Of a stretch of 64,000 nucleotides of DNA, positions 1 to 8,473 are shown piece by piece. Source of the stretch: Blautia hominis (GTDB lineage Bacteria > Bacillota > Clostridia > Lachnospirales > Lachnospiraceae); the NCBI GenBank assembly GCA_002270465.1, contig NQOF01000005.1:186001-250000 (forward strand). The letters are read 5' to 3'. A model generated the notes under the pieces. The model was not told the origin of the DNA. It ran no database searches and saw only the letters and a list, made by a program, of their open reading frames with translations. The first letter of the stretch is position 1; the number at the start of each line of letters is the position of its first letter. The translations under genes and the position numbers were made by a program.

Positions 1-359
1 TAATAGGTATCAAGGGTGTCTCCGTCCAAAAAGGAAAGGGGCTGCGTTATGCTTGCCACATCATCGAGCCAGGTAATATCTGTAACGCCGTCCACCGCCG
101 CAATCTGTGCTTTATATTGGAGCGCCTGTGCAACGGACACGTTTTCAATCATGACGCGGGCGTTGGGGATTCCGCCCTCATACTCCCGCTCCATGGTATC
201 AAGCGCTATAGTGGAAGCGCTGTCCGAAGGGAGATAGTCGTTCATATCATAGTTGACTGAGATAAACGGTTTGCAGGTAAGGCATATGAGAAACAATATG
301 CCGAAGCTTATCAGGATAAGCTTTGGGCGGCTTGTGATTTTTTGATAGAATCGTTTCAT
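1..359 (-). CDS. MMPL/RND-family transporter, N-terminal fragment
   Basis: This is the first ~119 residues of a large membrane exporter, cut by the left window edge. The start ATG is at 357-359. A basic N-terminus is followed by a single hydrophobic helix (about residues 13-33) and then an extracellular segment containing NYDMNDYLPSDS, which is the usual opening of clostridial MMPL proteins (a TM followed by a substrate-facing porter domain). Its ATG overlaps the stop of the upstream 99-residue gene as ATGA, so the two are translationally coupled. A TetR gene lies divergently at 852, a common arrangement for regulated lipid or drug exporters. The substrate cannot be told. Family assignment rests on the N-terminus and context only. 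Confidence 0.72.
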   Translation of the reverse strand, partial: MKRFYQKITSRPKLILISFGILFLICLTCKPFISVNYDMNDYLPSDSASTIALDTMEREYEGGIPNARVMIENVSVAQALQYKAQIAAVDGVTDITWLDDVASITQPLSFLDGDTLDTY

Positions 360-655
360 AAATCAGCCTCCTCGCCAAAGACGTTAAAGCAGCTGTCATC
401 CCCGACTACCTCCAATTTTATTTTTGTACCGTCCACTCTGCCCAGCGCCTGATAGGGAAATGTCCTTGTCAGTGTAATCATCCGGCCTGAGAAAGCAATT
501 TCTCCGGCCGGTGTCAGCTTGCCCTTGAACGGCGTTTCGTTTTGAAACAGGCTGAGCGTACCGTCTATATCCTGTCCGCCGCTTGTTTTAAATGATAAGG
601 TACCAATCCTGCGCCCCAGAGGGACCATCATTTGAATGTTAAATATTCGTTCCAT
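356..655 (-). CDS. Small conserved hypothetical protein upstream of MMPL exporter
   Basis: A 99-residue soluble protein without signal peptide or membrane helix. It is rich in beta-prone segments (GRRIGTLSFKTSGGQ, then KGKLTPAGEIAFSG), suggesting a small beta-barrel or sandwich. I do not recognise the family. The start ATG at 655 has AAAGGAG about 8 nt upstream. The stop overlaps the MMPL start (ATGA), so it is the first gene of the exporter operon and probably works with it or senses its substrate. It is transcribed away from the TetR gene, which likely controls it. Confidence 0.7.
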   Translation of the reverse strand: MERIFNIQMMVPLGRRIGTLSFKTSGGQDIDGTLSLFQNETPFKGKLTPAGEIAFSGRMITLTRTFPYQALGRVDGTKIKLEVVGDDSCFNVFGEEADL

Positions 656-740
656 ATCATGTTCTCCTTTCCGTCACTACAATGGCAGTATAGCGGGAAT
701 AAAGCCCGGATAACACGGTCAATATGGGGTCATCTGGGCA

Positions 741-824
741 AATACGGACAAAACACTGCTGATTGACCATCAAATTTACCGGACAAATGACCGAGATTGT
801 CCATTGAAAATTTGACGGACAGAT
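741..824. promoter_or_regulatory. Repeated CGGACA boxes between MMPL operon and tetR (candidate operators)
   Basis: The 196-bp divergent gap holds two imperfect direct repeats. One is at 761-788 (GATTGaCCATcAAATTTacCGGACAaAT) and one at 795-824 (GATTGtCCATtgAAAATTTgaCGGACAgAT). A weaker third copy ends in CGGACAAA at 745-752. The CGGACA cores are about 34-36 bp apart. The repeats lie just upstream of the tetR start and inside the likely promoter zone of the exporter operon. Repeats of this kind beside a TetR gene are good operator candidates, but TetR sites are usually palindromic and these are direct repeats. Confidence 0.45.
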
Positions 825-851
825 GTATACTTTTAAGAAAGGAGGCTGCCT

Positions 852-1457
852 ATGAAGCATGCAGAAATTGCCCTGACAACAAAAAAAGCGTTAGCCGCTT
901 CGCTGAAGAATCAGATGGAAAAAAAGCCGCTGAAAAAAGTAACAGTCAACGATATCATTACGGACTGCAATGTAAATAGAAAGACATTTTATTATCATTT
1001 TGAAGATATTTATGCTTTGCTCAAATGGATGCTGGAACAGGAAGCGGTAGAAGTGGTAAAGCATTTTGATCTGCTGGTGGATTATAGAGACGCCATTTTG
1101 TTTGTGCTTGATTATGTAGAAGCAAACGCACATATTCTTAACTGCGCCTATGACAATATGGGACGAGATGGGATGAAACGGTTTTTTTATACTGACTTTA
1201 TCGGCATTGTAGGGACGCTGATAGACGCCACTGAAAAAGACCTCGGCCTATCTGTTTCCACAGACTTCAGGGAGTTTCTCTGTAATCTATATACCGAAGC
1301 TTTGGCAGGCGTCCTGATCGATTGGGTAAAAGACCGTAAGAAATATGATCGGGAGAAAGTGCTGCAATATCTCTCCTTGATCATACGCACCTCTCTGCCT
1401 GCGGTGTTAACAGAGGCCGCCGAAGCGAAAAAACCATCTGAAGACTATGAAAGATAA
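852..1457 (+). CDS. TetR/AcrR family transcriptional regulator
   Basis: A 201-residue regulator. The N-terminal ~60 residues hold the TetR DNA-binding domain, including VNDIITDCNVNRKTFYYHF, whose RKTFYYHF is the classic recognition-helix end. The C-terminal helical domain resembles the TetR_C type seen in many Firmicutes regulators. The start at 852 is preceded by AAAGGAGG at 6-7 nt spacing. It is divergent from the MMPL operon and just upstream of an amidohydrolase gene with which it forms an operon: the tetR stop is at 1455-1457 and the next start is at 1474. It probably represses the exporter and itself through the repeated boxes at 741-824. The ligand is unknown. Confidence 0.9.
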   Translation: MKHAEIALTTKKALAASLKNQMEKKPLKKVTVNDIITDCNVNRKTFYYHFEDIYALLKWMLEQEAVEVVKHFDLLVDYRDAILFVLDYVEANAHILNCAYDNMGRDGMKRFFYTDFIGIVGTLIDATEKDLGLSVSTDFREFLCNLYTEALAGVLIDWVKDRKKYDREKVLQYLSLIIRTSLPAVLTEAAEAKKPSEDYER

Positions 1458-1473
1458 TAAGGAGGAAACATTG

Positions 1474-2496
1474 ATGACAAACGGTTTTATTGATGTTCAT
1501 CACCATATCATTCCGGAGGAATACAAAGCGGCGCTTGCCGAGGCCGGCATCGAAAAATCCGGCGGCTTGTCAATAGGAAGCTGGAGCCCTCAGAAAAGTC
1601 TGGAGCTTATGGATGCTTTGGGTATTGAAAAGGCCTATTGTTCCCTTTCTGAACCTGCACTCTATCCCATCGTGGAAAAAGACCGGGCCTTAGGACGCCA
1701 AAAGGCCCGCATGTTAAATGGATATATGGCAAAGCTATGTGCCAATTACCCGGGTAAATTCGGCGCATTTGCGGTGCTTCCGCTGCCTGACATCGAGGGA
1801 GCCATTGAGGAGGCAATCTATGCCCTTGATGTTTTGAGGCTGGATGGAGTGGGACTGCTGTCAAATTATCGAGATGAGTTTTTGGGCAATCGGATGTTTG
1901 ACCCATTGTTTGACGAGCTGGACAAGAGGCAGGCAGTCCTGTATATTCACCCCAGCATTCCCCTCGACGCCGAGGTATTTAAACGCCCCGAGTATGTACC
2001 CTACGACTATTTTCAGGAATTTTGCTTCAATACCACCCGTGCAGCTTCTAATCTGGTATTCAGCGGCACACTTGAGCGGTGTCCGAATATAAAGCCGATT
2101 TTATCCCATATGGGCGGTACCCTGCCTTATTTAGCCTGGCGGTTGAATGAATGCTTTCCCGGCAATCAAAGGCCCGGAAAAGCCAAACAAACGCTGCCTG
2201 CATATGTTTATGACGGATGGTGCAGTCTTTCCAAACCCGTGTATGATTATTTTGGGCGGTTCTATTTTGACTGTGCGCTTTCCTGCCATGATCCTGCATT
2301 CTCCGCGGTAGAAAAGCTGGCACCAAACCATACTTTGTTTGGAAGCGATTCCTTTTACGCTTCTTTAAACTCCGGCAAAAAATTTGTACAGGAAGTGGAA
2401 GCTCACTATACAGGGGATGCCTTAGACAATATGAAAAGGGAGAATGCAATCCGGTTGTTTTCCTCAAAAGGCTCTGCTCATTCTAAAGAGGTATAG
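1474..2496 (+). CDS. Amidohydrolase family protein (ACMSD-like, PF04909)
   Basis: A 340-residue TIM-barrel metal hydrolase or decarboxylase. Visible metal-site features are the N-terminal D-V-H-H-H strand (residues 8-11), a mid-barrel IHPS histidine, the LSHMGG histidine and a C-terminal FGSD aspartate. These are the typical amidohydrolase-2 ligands. An upstream in-frame ATG at 1447 exists, but GGAGG at 1461-1465 sits 8 nt before the ATG at 1474, which I take as the start. It is co-transcribed with tetR. Family members act on aromatic or dicarboxylic substrates by hydrolysis or non-oxidative decarboxylation. The actual substrate is not readable. It might modify or detoxify the compound that the neighbouring MMPL exporter handles. 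Confidence 0.85.
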   Translation: MTNGFIDVHHHIIPEEYKAALAEAGIEKSGGLSIGSWSPQKSLELMDALGIEKAYCSLSEPALYPIVEKDRALGRQKARMLNGYMAKLCANYPGKFGAFAVLPLPDIEGAIEEAIYALDVLRLDGVGLLSNYRDEFLGNRMFDPLFDELDKRQAVLYIHPSIPLDAEVFKRPEYVPYDYFQEFCFNTTRAASNLVFSGTLERCPNIKPILSHMGGTLPYLAWRLNECFPGNQRPGKAKQTLPAYVYDGWCSLSKPVYDYFGRFYFDCALSCHDPAFSAVEKLAPNHTLFGSDSFYASLNSGKKFVQEVEAHYTGDALDNMKRENAIRLFSSKGSAHSKEV

Positions 2497-2538
2497 ATGG
2501 TGAATATAGATTCAAGCCTTCTGGCGTTTCTTTGTAAC

Positions 2539-2568
2539 GGCGGTTATTTAGCAGTTCGGATAACCACC
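2539..2568. terminator. Weak inverted repeat between convergent amidohydrolase and aldolase genes
   Basis: An imperfect 9-bp stem (GGCGGTTAT / ATAACCACC, one mismatch) with a 12-nt loop lies in the 124-bp convergent gap. A T-rich stretch (GGTTTTTATT) starts about 6 nt downstream on the plus strand. It may terminate the tetR-amidohydrolase transcript, but the stem is weak and the U-tract is displaced. Confidence 0.3.
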
Positions 2569-2620
2569 AAGTTCGGTTTTTATTGCTCCCTCACAACCCC
2601 ACATTTCCGGGCGTCTGTTG

Positions 2621-3556
2621 TCAGGCTTTCTGATCGCTTCCCAGAACATTTACGATCTTATGCGCCACCAGTTCTTTTACATTGGCTCTTCCTGCTTTCA
2701 GATATTCTCTGGGGTCAAAGGCGGAAGGATTCTGTGCCAATATCTGGCGCACACCGGCGGTCATGGCAAGACGCAGGTCTGAGTCAATATTGATCTTGCA
2801 TACAGCAGATTTTGCTGCCCGGCGCAGCATATCTTCCGGAATGCCTATGGCGTCAGCCAGCTCTCCCCCATTCTGTTGAATGATCTTCACATACTCCTGG
2901 GACACACTGGAAGCACCGTGAAGAACAATGGGAAAATCAGGGAGACGTTTTGTGATCTCTTCCAATATATCAAAGCGGAGCTGCGGCTTTTGTCCCGGTT
3001 TGAACTTGAAAGCGCCGTGGCTGGTCCCGATAGCGATTGCCAGGGAATCAACCCCTGTGCGCTCCACAAATTCCTGCACCTGGTCGGGGTGAGTGTACAT
3101 GGCGTCTGATGCCTCTACTTTTACGTCATCTTCCACACCTGCCAGCTTGCCCAGCTCCCCTTCTACCACCACACCCTTTTCGTGGGCGTATTCCACAACC
3201 TGCCTGGTAAGCTCCGCATTTTTATCAAAATCGTATTGTGACCCATCTATCATCACTGAGGTGAACCCGCCGTCAATGCAGGCCTTGCAGGTTGCAAAGT
3301 CAGGTCCATGGTCCAGATGGAGGGCCATGGGAATATCATTTTCTATGAAGGCGGCCTCCACCAGTTTCACAAGGTAGGTGTGGTTGGCGTATGCCCGGGC
3401 GCCTTTTGATACCTGGAGGATCACAGGCGAACAAAGCGCGCCTGCCGCCTCTGTGATTCCCTGAACAATTTCCATATTATTTACATTGAAGGCTCCGATG
3501 GCATAGCCGCCCTCATAAGCTTTCTGAAACATTTCCTTTGTGGTCACTAATCCCAT
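2621..3556 (-). CDS. fba: Class II fructose-bisphosphate aldolase family protein
   Basis: A 311-residue zinc-dependent aldolase that cleaves fructose-1,6-bisphosphate or a related ketose (bis)phosphate to dihydroxyacetone phosphate and an aldehyde. The motif HLDHGPDF (residues 80-87) carries the catalytic aspartate (D82) and first zinc ligand (H83). IAIGTSHGAFK and VLHGASSV supply the other histidines, and INIDSDLR is the phosphate-binding strand. It is the last gene of the minus-strand locus, 36 bp after the PPi-phosphofructokinase. GatY/KbaY-type tagatose-bisphosphate aldolases look alike. The adjacent transketolase and PFK favour fructose- or sedoheptulose-bisphosphate as substrate. Confidence 0.88.
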   Translation of the reverse strand: MGLVTTKEMFQKAYEGGYAIGAFNVNNMEIVQGITEAAGALCSPVILQVSKGARAYANHTYLVKLVEAAFIENDIPMALHLDHGPDFATCKACIDGGFTSVMIDGSQYDFDKNAELTRQVVEYAHEKGVVVEGELGKLAGVEDDVKVEASDAMYTHPDQVQEFVERTGVDSLAIAIGTSHGAFKFKPGQKPQLRFDILEEITKRLPDFPIVLHGASSVSQEYVKIIQQNGGELADAIGIPEDMLRRAAKSAVCKINIDSDLRLAMTAGVRQILAQNPSAFDPREYLKAGRANVKELVAHKIVNVLGSDQKA

Positions 3557-3592
3557 AATAAATTCTCCTTCTTCTTGTTTTCTGCCAAACGG

Positions 3593-4816
3593 TCACCTAT
3601 AAACAAACCGCGGGAGGCCGTCTTCGTCTGCCGGAATCTGCACATTTCCTTTCACCAGCGGTTTCACGTATTTGAGGAAATCCTCACTTAAATCGGTTCC
3701 CTCCCCTGTGATCCAGGTCAGCGGAACCGTTTTTTCCTTGTTACAGATGCGGTCGACATCCTCCAGACCGCATACCAGGCTGTACGGGACATCGCTTTCT
3801 CTGATAAAAGAAATCATTTTGCCTGTCTCTTTGTTAAGCGCTGCCTGCACTCCGTACCTGCCGGCCATAACAGCTTCCTGCCGGTCAGCGGCTGACAGCA
3901 TGGAGACGGAGCAGCGCTGGCTTACGTTTAATTCTACAGAGCGGGCCTTCACTCCCAGTCTTCCCCGCACCAGGCGTTCCAGATATTTGCCGCAGCCTGC
4001 CAGCATCTTATGCCCAAAGCTGTCCAGTCCCGCTTCACTGTCGTACTCACATACGAATACGCCGTCTTTATCCCGGATCCCCTCCGAGACACACACCACC
4101 ACCGCATTGTTTACAGAAAAACATTCCTCTATCTTTTCCAGGAAGGCTTCCTTGTCAAAGGGTACCTCAGGAAGATATACAAGCAGAGGGTTATCCCCCG
4201 TAAATTTTCTTGCCAGCACACTCGCCGCTGTCAGCCAGCCTGCGTGCCGTCCCATGATCTCCACGATCGTCACGGATCTGGTGTCATACACCCCTGCATC
4301 AACGGCAATCTCCCGCACAGTGGATGCCACATATCTGGCGGCGCTGCCGAATCCCGGCGTGTGGTCCGTTAAGACAAGATCATTGTCAATGGTCTTTGGC
4401 TCCCCCAGGACCACAATGCTGCTGCCTGTCTTCCTCCCGTACCGCGACAGTTTGCTCACTGTATCCATGGAATCATTTCCGCCAATATAAAGAAAATATC
4501 CAATCCCCATCTCCTCGAACTTCTCAAATAATCTACTGTATACCGGGTCGTCCGGATCTTCAGGCAGTTTATATCTGCAGGAACCCAGATAGGCACCCGG
4601 TGTTGTCAGAAGGCCTTTCAGTTCCTCCCCGGGAAGTGCCTGATCAAAATCCAGGACCCTGCCCTTCAAAAAACCCTCAATACCATTCACCATGCCATAG
4701 CATGTTCCAATCTTCTCCGGGTGCAGCCGTGCCTCCGCGGCAACACCGTAGAGGCTGCTGTTAATAACAGCGGTGGGTCCTCCTGACTGACCCACAAGTA
4801 AATTTTTAAGCTCCAT
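3593..4816 (-). CDS. pfp: Diphosphate-dependent phosphofructokinase
   Basis: A 407-residue cytosolic phosphofructokinase. The nucleotide/PPi loop reads GGNDS (residues 112-116), where ATP enzymes have GGDGS/T. The catalytic loop reads PKTIDND (140-146), with the lysine typical of PPi-using enzymes in place of the glycine of ATP-PFKs. MGRHAGWL and the C-terminal sugar-phosphate motifs are present. PPi-PFKs are reversible and in clostridia also phosphorylate sedoheptulose-7-phosphate, which can replace transaldolase. The gene sits between aldolase and the FadR regulator. The 220-bp upstream gap holds the regulator's terminator, so it probably has its own promoter. The Shine-Dalgarno CGGAGG lies about 12 nt before the ATG. 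Confidence 0.9.
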   Translation of the reverse strand: MELKNLLVGQSGGPTAVINSSLYGVAAEARLHPEKIGTCYGMVNGIEGFLKGRVLDFDQALPGEELKGLLTTPGAYLGSCRYKLPEDPDDPVYSRLFEKFEEMGIGYFLYIGGNDSMDTVSKLSRYGRKTGSSIVVLGEPKTIDNDLVLTDHTPGFGSAARYVASTVREIAVDAGVYDTRSVTIVEIMGRHAGWLTAASVLARKFTGDNPLLVYLPEVPFDKEAFLEKIEECFSVNNAVVVCVSEGIRDKDGVFVCEYDSEAGLDSFGHKMLAGCGKYLERLVRGRLGVKARSVELNVSQRCSVSMLSAADRQEAVMAGRYGVQAALNKETGKMISFIRESDVPYSLVCGLEDVDRICNKEKTVPLTWITGEGTDLSEDFLKYVKPLVKGNVQIPADEDGLPRFVYR

Positions 4817-4964
4817 AATCGAAATACCTCCGTCTTATTTTTCGCCAGTCTGTTCAGGCACTATCCCCTTCGATCAGATCAATCCTTCTTTGATGCCTCT
4901 TGACACCTGAGAATTCTGTGTGAAGAAATGTGTCCGCAATATTCTCAGAAAACATATAAAAATA

Positions 4965-5002
4965 CCCTGCCCATTCACCGATATAACAATGAATGGACAG
5001 GG
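4965..5002 (-). terminator. Rho-independent terminator after the FadR-type regulator
   Basis: Inverted repeat of 13 bp with one mismatch (arms 4965-4977 and 4990-5002) and a 12-nt loop. On the minus strand it is followed by TATTTTTATATG. It lies 38 bp after the regulator's stop codon and separates that gene from the phosphofructokinase-aldolase pair. Confidence 0.75.
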
Positions 5003-5039
5003 CATCCGCAAATGGCTGCAAGCGGAAATTGAACGAGGG

Positions 5040-5768
5040 CTACTTTTCTGCATCTGTAAAAGTAATATCAGAAAAGTATGTTTTTCTTACAGCCGTGTTC
5101 AGATTGTCTGTCACTTTGTTTGCCATCATCTCATAGATCTTCTGGTGTGCTTCAAATAATTCCCGGCCTCTTCCCGTCTTGATCATTGTCTCAACGGTTT
5201 TCAGTCTCATGGAATGGGTCAGCACCCGCACCACCTGGTTGATCTTATTCACCAGGGGATTCTTCCCCATGTCTGATATGGTATTATGGAATTCATTGTC
5301 GGCCCAGAAAGCATTTTCCACGTTCTCCGGCCCCTTGTCAATCTCTTTCTCCATGCGGTTCAGCTTCTCTTTCAGTATATATAGATCGTCTTCCTGAATC
5401 TTCTGCATGGCGAGCTGCATCACACCAACCTCTATCAGTTCACGCAGTTCCATAAGATTTTCATATGAATCCTCTTTGTCTAAAATAATACCGTAAATCA
5501 TAGGGTCGATCATGCTCTCGGAAAATCCCTCACAGACAAAGGTTCCCTCTGCCCGCCTGATCTCAAGCACTCCCAGGTATACCAGGATCTTAATGGCCTC
5601 TCGGATAGAGTTTCTTCCCACACCCATACTCTCGGCAAGCTCTGCCTCTGTGGGTATTTTATCTCCGGGACGAAGTTCCCTGTTAAGCATGGCTTCCGTC
5701 AGCGCATTGATCACCTGCTGTACTACTGATTCACTGTTTACCTTTTTTAAATAACTGATGTTCTGCAT
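5040..5768 (-). CDS. FadR-subfamily GntR transcriptional regulator
   Basis: A 242-residue regulator. The N-terminal winged helix (about residues 10-75) contains LRPGDKIPTEAELAESMGV and GRNSIREAIKIL, the GntR signature. The C-terminal all-helical FCD domain follows, with the metal/acid-binding pattern (D and H in ADNEFHNTI, later H in EAHQKIYEM). FCD regulators usually sense sugar acids or other organic acids. I place the start at the ATG at 5768, 8 nt after GGGG; an upstream GTG at 5777 would overlap the ribosome site. It has its own promoter at 5806-5834 and lies inside the TRAP/transketolase locus, so it is the obvious regulator of that locus. Confidence 0.9.
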   Translation of the reverse strand: MQNISYLKKVNSESVVQQVINALTEAMLNRELRPGDKIPTEAELAESMGVGRNSIREAIKILVYLGVLEIRRAEGTFVCEGFSESMIDPMIYGIILDKEDSYENLMELRELIEVGVMQLAMQKIQEDDLYILKEKLNRMEKEIDKGPENVENAFWADNEFHNTISDMGKNPLVNKINQVVRVLTHSMRLKTVETMIKTGRGRELFEAHQKIYEMMANKVTDNLNTAVRKTYFSDITFTDAEK

Positions 5769-5805
5769 TTTACTCACCCCTTTATCGGTTTATCCTACAA
5801 CCTAC

Positions 5806-5834
5806 ATACTACCATAAAAGTCGGCTTTTGTCTA
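5806..5834 (-). promoter_or_regulatory. Sigma-A promoter of the FadR-type regulator
   Basis: On the minus strand, -35 TAGACA (5829-5834), a 17-bp spacer and -10 TAGTAT (5806-5811) lie about 38 bp upstream of the start codon. Confidence 0.55.
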
Positions 5835-5869
5835 TTGGGGCCGGATAAAATAAGGGGTATCTGTACTGC

Positions 5870-6629
5870 TTAATCCATATGTGAGCCGCCGTTGATGTCA
5901 ATCTCCTCGCCTGTTATATAAGAAGCCTCTTTGGATGCCAGGAATACTATGGCATTTGCTACTTCCTGGGTCTCCCCCGGACGTCCCATGGGGATTCCGT
6001 CAATAATCTTGTCTGCGTCTTCTTTTGGAAGTGACTTCCATATTTCCGTATTAATAAGTCCGGGGCATACACTGTTCACTGTGATGCCTTCCGCTGATAT
6101 CTCTCTTGAAAGGTTTTTGGAAAATGCAAGTACAGCCGCCTTGGAAGCAGAATAGTGCGCTCCGCCGAATACACCGCCGCCTCTTTTTCCGGATACAGAA
6201 GACAGGTTTACGATCCTTCCGTATTTCTGTTCACGCATGACTTTCATGCACTTCTGTGTACAGAGGAACAGACCGAACATATTGACCTCAAAGATTTTTC
6301 TTATATCCGCCAGTGTCATGTCCTCAACTGTCACCTTCTGGGAAATTCCCGCATTGTTTACCAGCACATCAATCCTGCCGTAGGCATCCATGATGTCATC
6401 CACCATTTTCTGAACAGAAGCTTCGTCCGTGACATTTACTGTCACACCCATGGCCTCCCCACCCTCAGCCTTGATCTCATTTACGGTGTCCTGTACGCCA
6501 GCCTCATTCATATCTGCGATCACAACCGCTGCTTTTTGTTTTGCAAATGTCTTTGCAATGGTCTTTCCGATCCCTTTGGGTGAGCCGCTTCCTGTTACAA
6601 TTACTACCTGTCCGTCAAATTCAAACATT
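5870..6629 (-). CDS. Short-chain dehydrogenase/reductase
   Basis: A 252-residue NAD(P)-dependent classical SDR. It has the Rossmann motif TGSGSPKGIGKTIA near the N-terminus, the acidic residue of IADMN that favours NAD(H), NNAGIS, the catalytic serine in NLSSVSG, the YSASK tyrosine-lysine pair, and VCPGLINTE after it. The start is the ATG at 6629, 9 nt after AGGAGG. A longer form starting at 6649 overlaps the transketolase stop but lacks its own ribosome site. It follows the split transketolase genes with a 16-bp gap. In this context it probably oxidises a polyol or sugar-acid hydroxyl to the keto form before transketolase. The exact substrate is unknown. Confidence 0.9.
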
Positions 6630-6645
6630 TTTATTATCCTCCTGA

Positions 6646-7581
6646 TCATTTTACTAATGCATTTGCTGTATTTACTATATTTTCCACTGTGATCCCGTTC
6701 ATTTCCAGCAGTCTCTCATAAGGGGCGGACTGGCCGAACTGGTCCTGGATACCGATACGTTTTACAACACATTTCCCTGTATCTGCCGCCACTTCACTGA
6801 CTGCGCTGCCCAGGCCGTTCATAATATTGTGGTCTTCCACAGTGATGATCCTGCCTGTTTCATTTACACACTCCATAACCGCGTCAACATCCAGCGGTTT
6901 GATGGTGTGCATATCCAAAAGTTTAACGGATACACCCTGCGCTTCCAATTGCTCTGCCGCTTTCATGGCAATGGATACGGTATCCCCGTTGGCAATGATG
7001 GAGACATCTTTTCCGTCTTTTAACTTGTTGGCTTTGCCGATCTCAAATTCCGCGTCTTCCGGATAAATGACCGGAATCGCATCCCTGGTAAAGCGCAGAT
7101 AGACAGGTCCTTCATATTCTGCTGCTGCTTTTACCAGCTTCTTGGCTGAATTGTAATCCGCAGGCATGAGAACCGTCATGTTGGGGATGGTACGCAGAAC
7201 ACCCATGTCCTCAATGCTCTGATGGCTGGCGCCGTCATTTGCCGGGGTAACACCGCCGTGGGAGCAGGCAATTTTTACATTCAGTTTGGGATAACAGATT
7301 TCCTGGCGGATCATCTCACACATTCTCAGGGAACCGAACACAGCGTAGGTCACAACAAAGGGAACCTTTCCGCAGGTGGCAAGGCCTGCCGCAACACCGG
7401 CCGCGTTCTGTTCAGCGATTCCCACATTCAGATACTGTTTGGGAAGCTGTTTGCGAAACTCCCCTGTCTTGCAGGATTTACCTATATCAACATCCACTAC
7501 ATAAATATCGTTGTCCAGCTTACCCAGCTTTACAATCTCCTCACCAAAACCATCTCTGGTCGCTTTTTTTATCTCACTCAT
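6646..7581 (-). CDS. Transketolase, C-terminal subunit (pyrimidine and C-terminal domains)
   Basis: A 311-residue second half of a split transketolase. It carries the thiamine-diphosphate pyrimidine-binding domain with the conserved glutamate of VGIAEQNAAG (which activates the cofactor), then CSHGGVTPANDGASHQSIED, and a C-terminal domain ending in GQSAPYERLLE. The start is the ATG at 7581, 8 nt after GGAGG; a longer frame beginning at 7692 would run into the partner gene. The partner N-terminal subunit lies 19 bp upstream. Split transketolases in anaerobes move two-carbon units in the pentose phosphate pathway, but paralogues have been recruited to specialised pathways such as apiose or sulfosugar breakdown. 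Confidence 0.92.
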   Translation of the reverse strand: MSEIKKATRDGFGEEIVKLGKLDNDIYVVDVDIGKSCKTGEFRKQLPKQYLNVGIAEQNAAGVAAGLATCGKVPFVVTYAVFGSLRMCEMIRQEICYPKLNVKIACSHGGVTPANDGASHQSIEDMGVLRTIPNMTVLMPADYNSAKKLVKAAAEYEGPVYLRFTRDAIPVIYPEDAEFEIGKANKLKDGKDVSIIANGDTVSIAMKAAEQLEAQGVSVKLLDMHTIKPLDVDAVMECVNETGRIITVEDHNIMNGLGSAVSEVAADTGKCVVKRIGIQDQFGQSAPYERLLEMNGITVENIVNTANALVK

Positions 7582-7600
7582 ATTCTTATCCTCCATCCGC

Positions 7601-8458
7601 TTATGCTGATTTTCTGACTTCCAGTTTTTTAAGCTGTGCATCCAGTTCGTCCATTGCCTGTTGGTACTGATGGTCATTTGGCGCAACTCCATGCCATCCG
7701 CACTGGTTCTCCATAAAGGAAACGCCTTTTCCCTTCACTGTGTTGGCAAAGATACATTTTGGTTTTCCGTTCTTTCTCATGCGGATCCTGTCTAAGGTGT
7801 CCACGATCTGTTTCATATCATGTCCGTCAATCTCGTAAGTATCAAAACCAAAGGCCCTGAATTTCTCACCCAGATTGATATTAGGCATAACTTCATCGGT
7901 GGTGCCGTCAAGCTGCAGGTTATTGTTGTCCACAAATACCACCAGATTATCCAGCTCATATTTATGTGCGGTCTGCGCTGCCTCCCAGATCTCGCCTTCC
8001 TGACATTCGCCGTCGCCCACCACTACAAATACACGGTAATCTTTGTCATCTTTCTTCGCCGCAATGCCCATCCCTACGCCGCAGGCCAGTCCCTGACCCA
8101 GGGAACCGGTGGAGATATCAATGCCGGGGCATTTTTTCATATCCGGATGTCCCTGCAGGATAGAACCTTCCTGGCGGAGGGTACCCAATACCGATTCATC
8201 GAAGAATCCCAAGGCCGCCAGGGCCGCATACTGTACCGGGCACACATGGCCTTTTGAAAGGACAAAACGGTCTCTATCCTCCCATTTGGGGTTTTTCGGG
8301 TCCAGATTCATTTCCCTGAAATACAGGGCTGTCACAAAGTCGGCTGCGGACAGTGACCCGCCGGGATGACCGGATTTCGCTTTGTGAATCATGGTGATCA
8401 CCTTTTTTCTTAATTCAATACTCTCTCTTTCCAGTTCTTCAACGCTTACATTTTTCAT
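7601..8458 (-). CDS. Transketolase, N-terminal subunit (thiamine-diphosphate-binding)
   Basis: A 285-residue first half of the split transketolase. It shows KSGHPGGSLSAADF, DRFVLSKGHVCPVQYAAL and the ThDP/Mg-binding motif VGDGECQEGEIWEAAQTA through FVDNNNLQLDG, then ANTVKGKGVSFMEN. It joins the C-terminal subunit encoded 19 bp downstream to form the active enzyme. It lies 15 bp after dctM, so transporter and enzyme genes read as one transcription unit. An intact AGGAGC ribosome site precedes the ATG. Confidence 0.93.
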   Translation of the reverse strand: MKNVSVEELERESIELRKKVITMIHKAKSGHPGGSLSAADFVTALYFREMNLDPKNPKWEDRDRFVLSKGHVCPVQYAALAALGFFDESVLGTLRQEGSILQGHPDMKKCPGIDISTGSLGQGLACGVGMGIAAKKDDKDYRVFVVVGDGECQEGEIWEAAQTAHKYELDNLVVFVDNNNLQLDGTTDEVMPNINLGEKFRAFGFDTYEIDGHDMKQIVDTLDRIRMRKNGKPKCIFANTVKGKGVSFMENQCGWHGVAPNDHQYQQAMDELDAQLKKLEVRKSA

Positions 8459-8473
8459 ATTCCTCGCTCCTTT

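Noticed and set aside
657-860. Reading frame on the minus strand across the tetR/MMPL gap
   Set aside because: It overlaps the repeated operator-like boxes, has no ribosome site and no recognisable domain.
2497-2793. Plus-strand reading frame right after the amidohydrolase stop
   Set aside because: It runs antisense into the aldolase 3' end and has no ribosome site.
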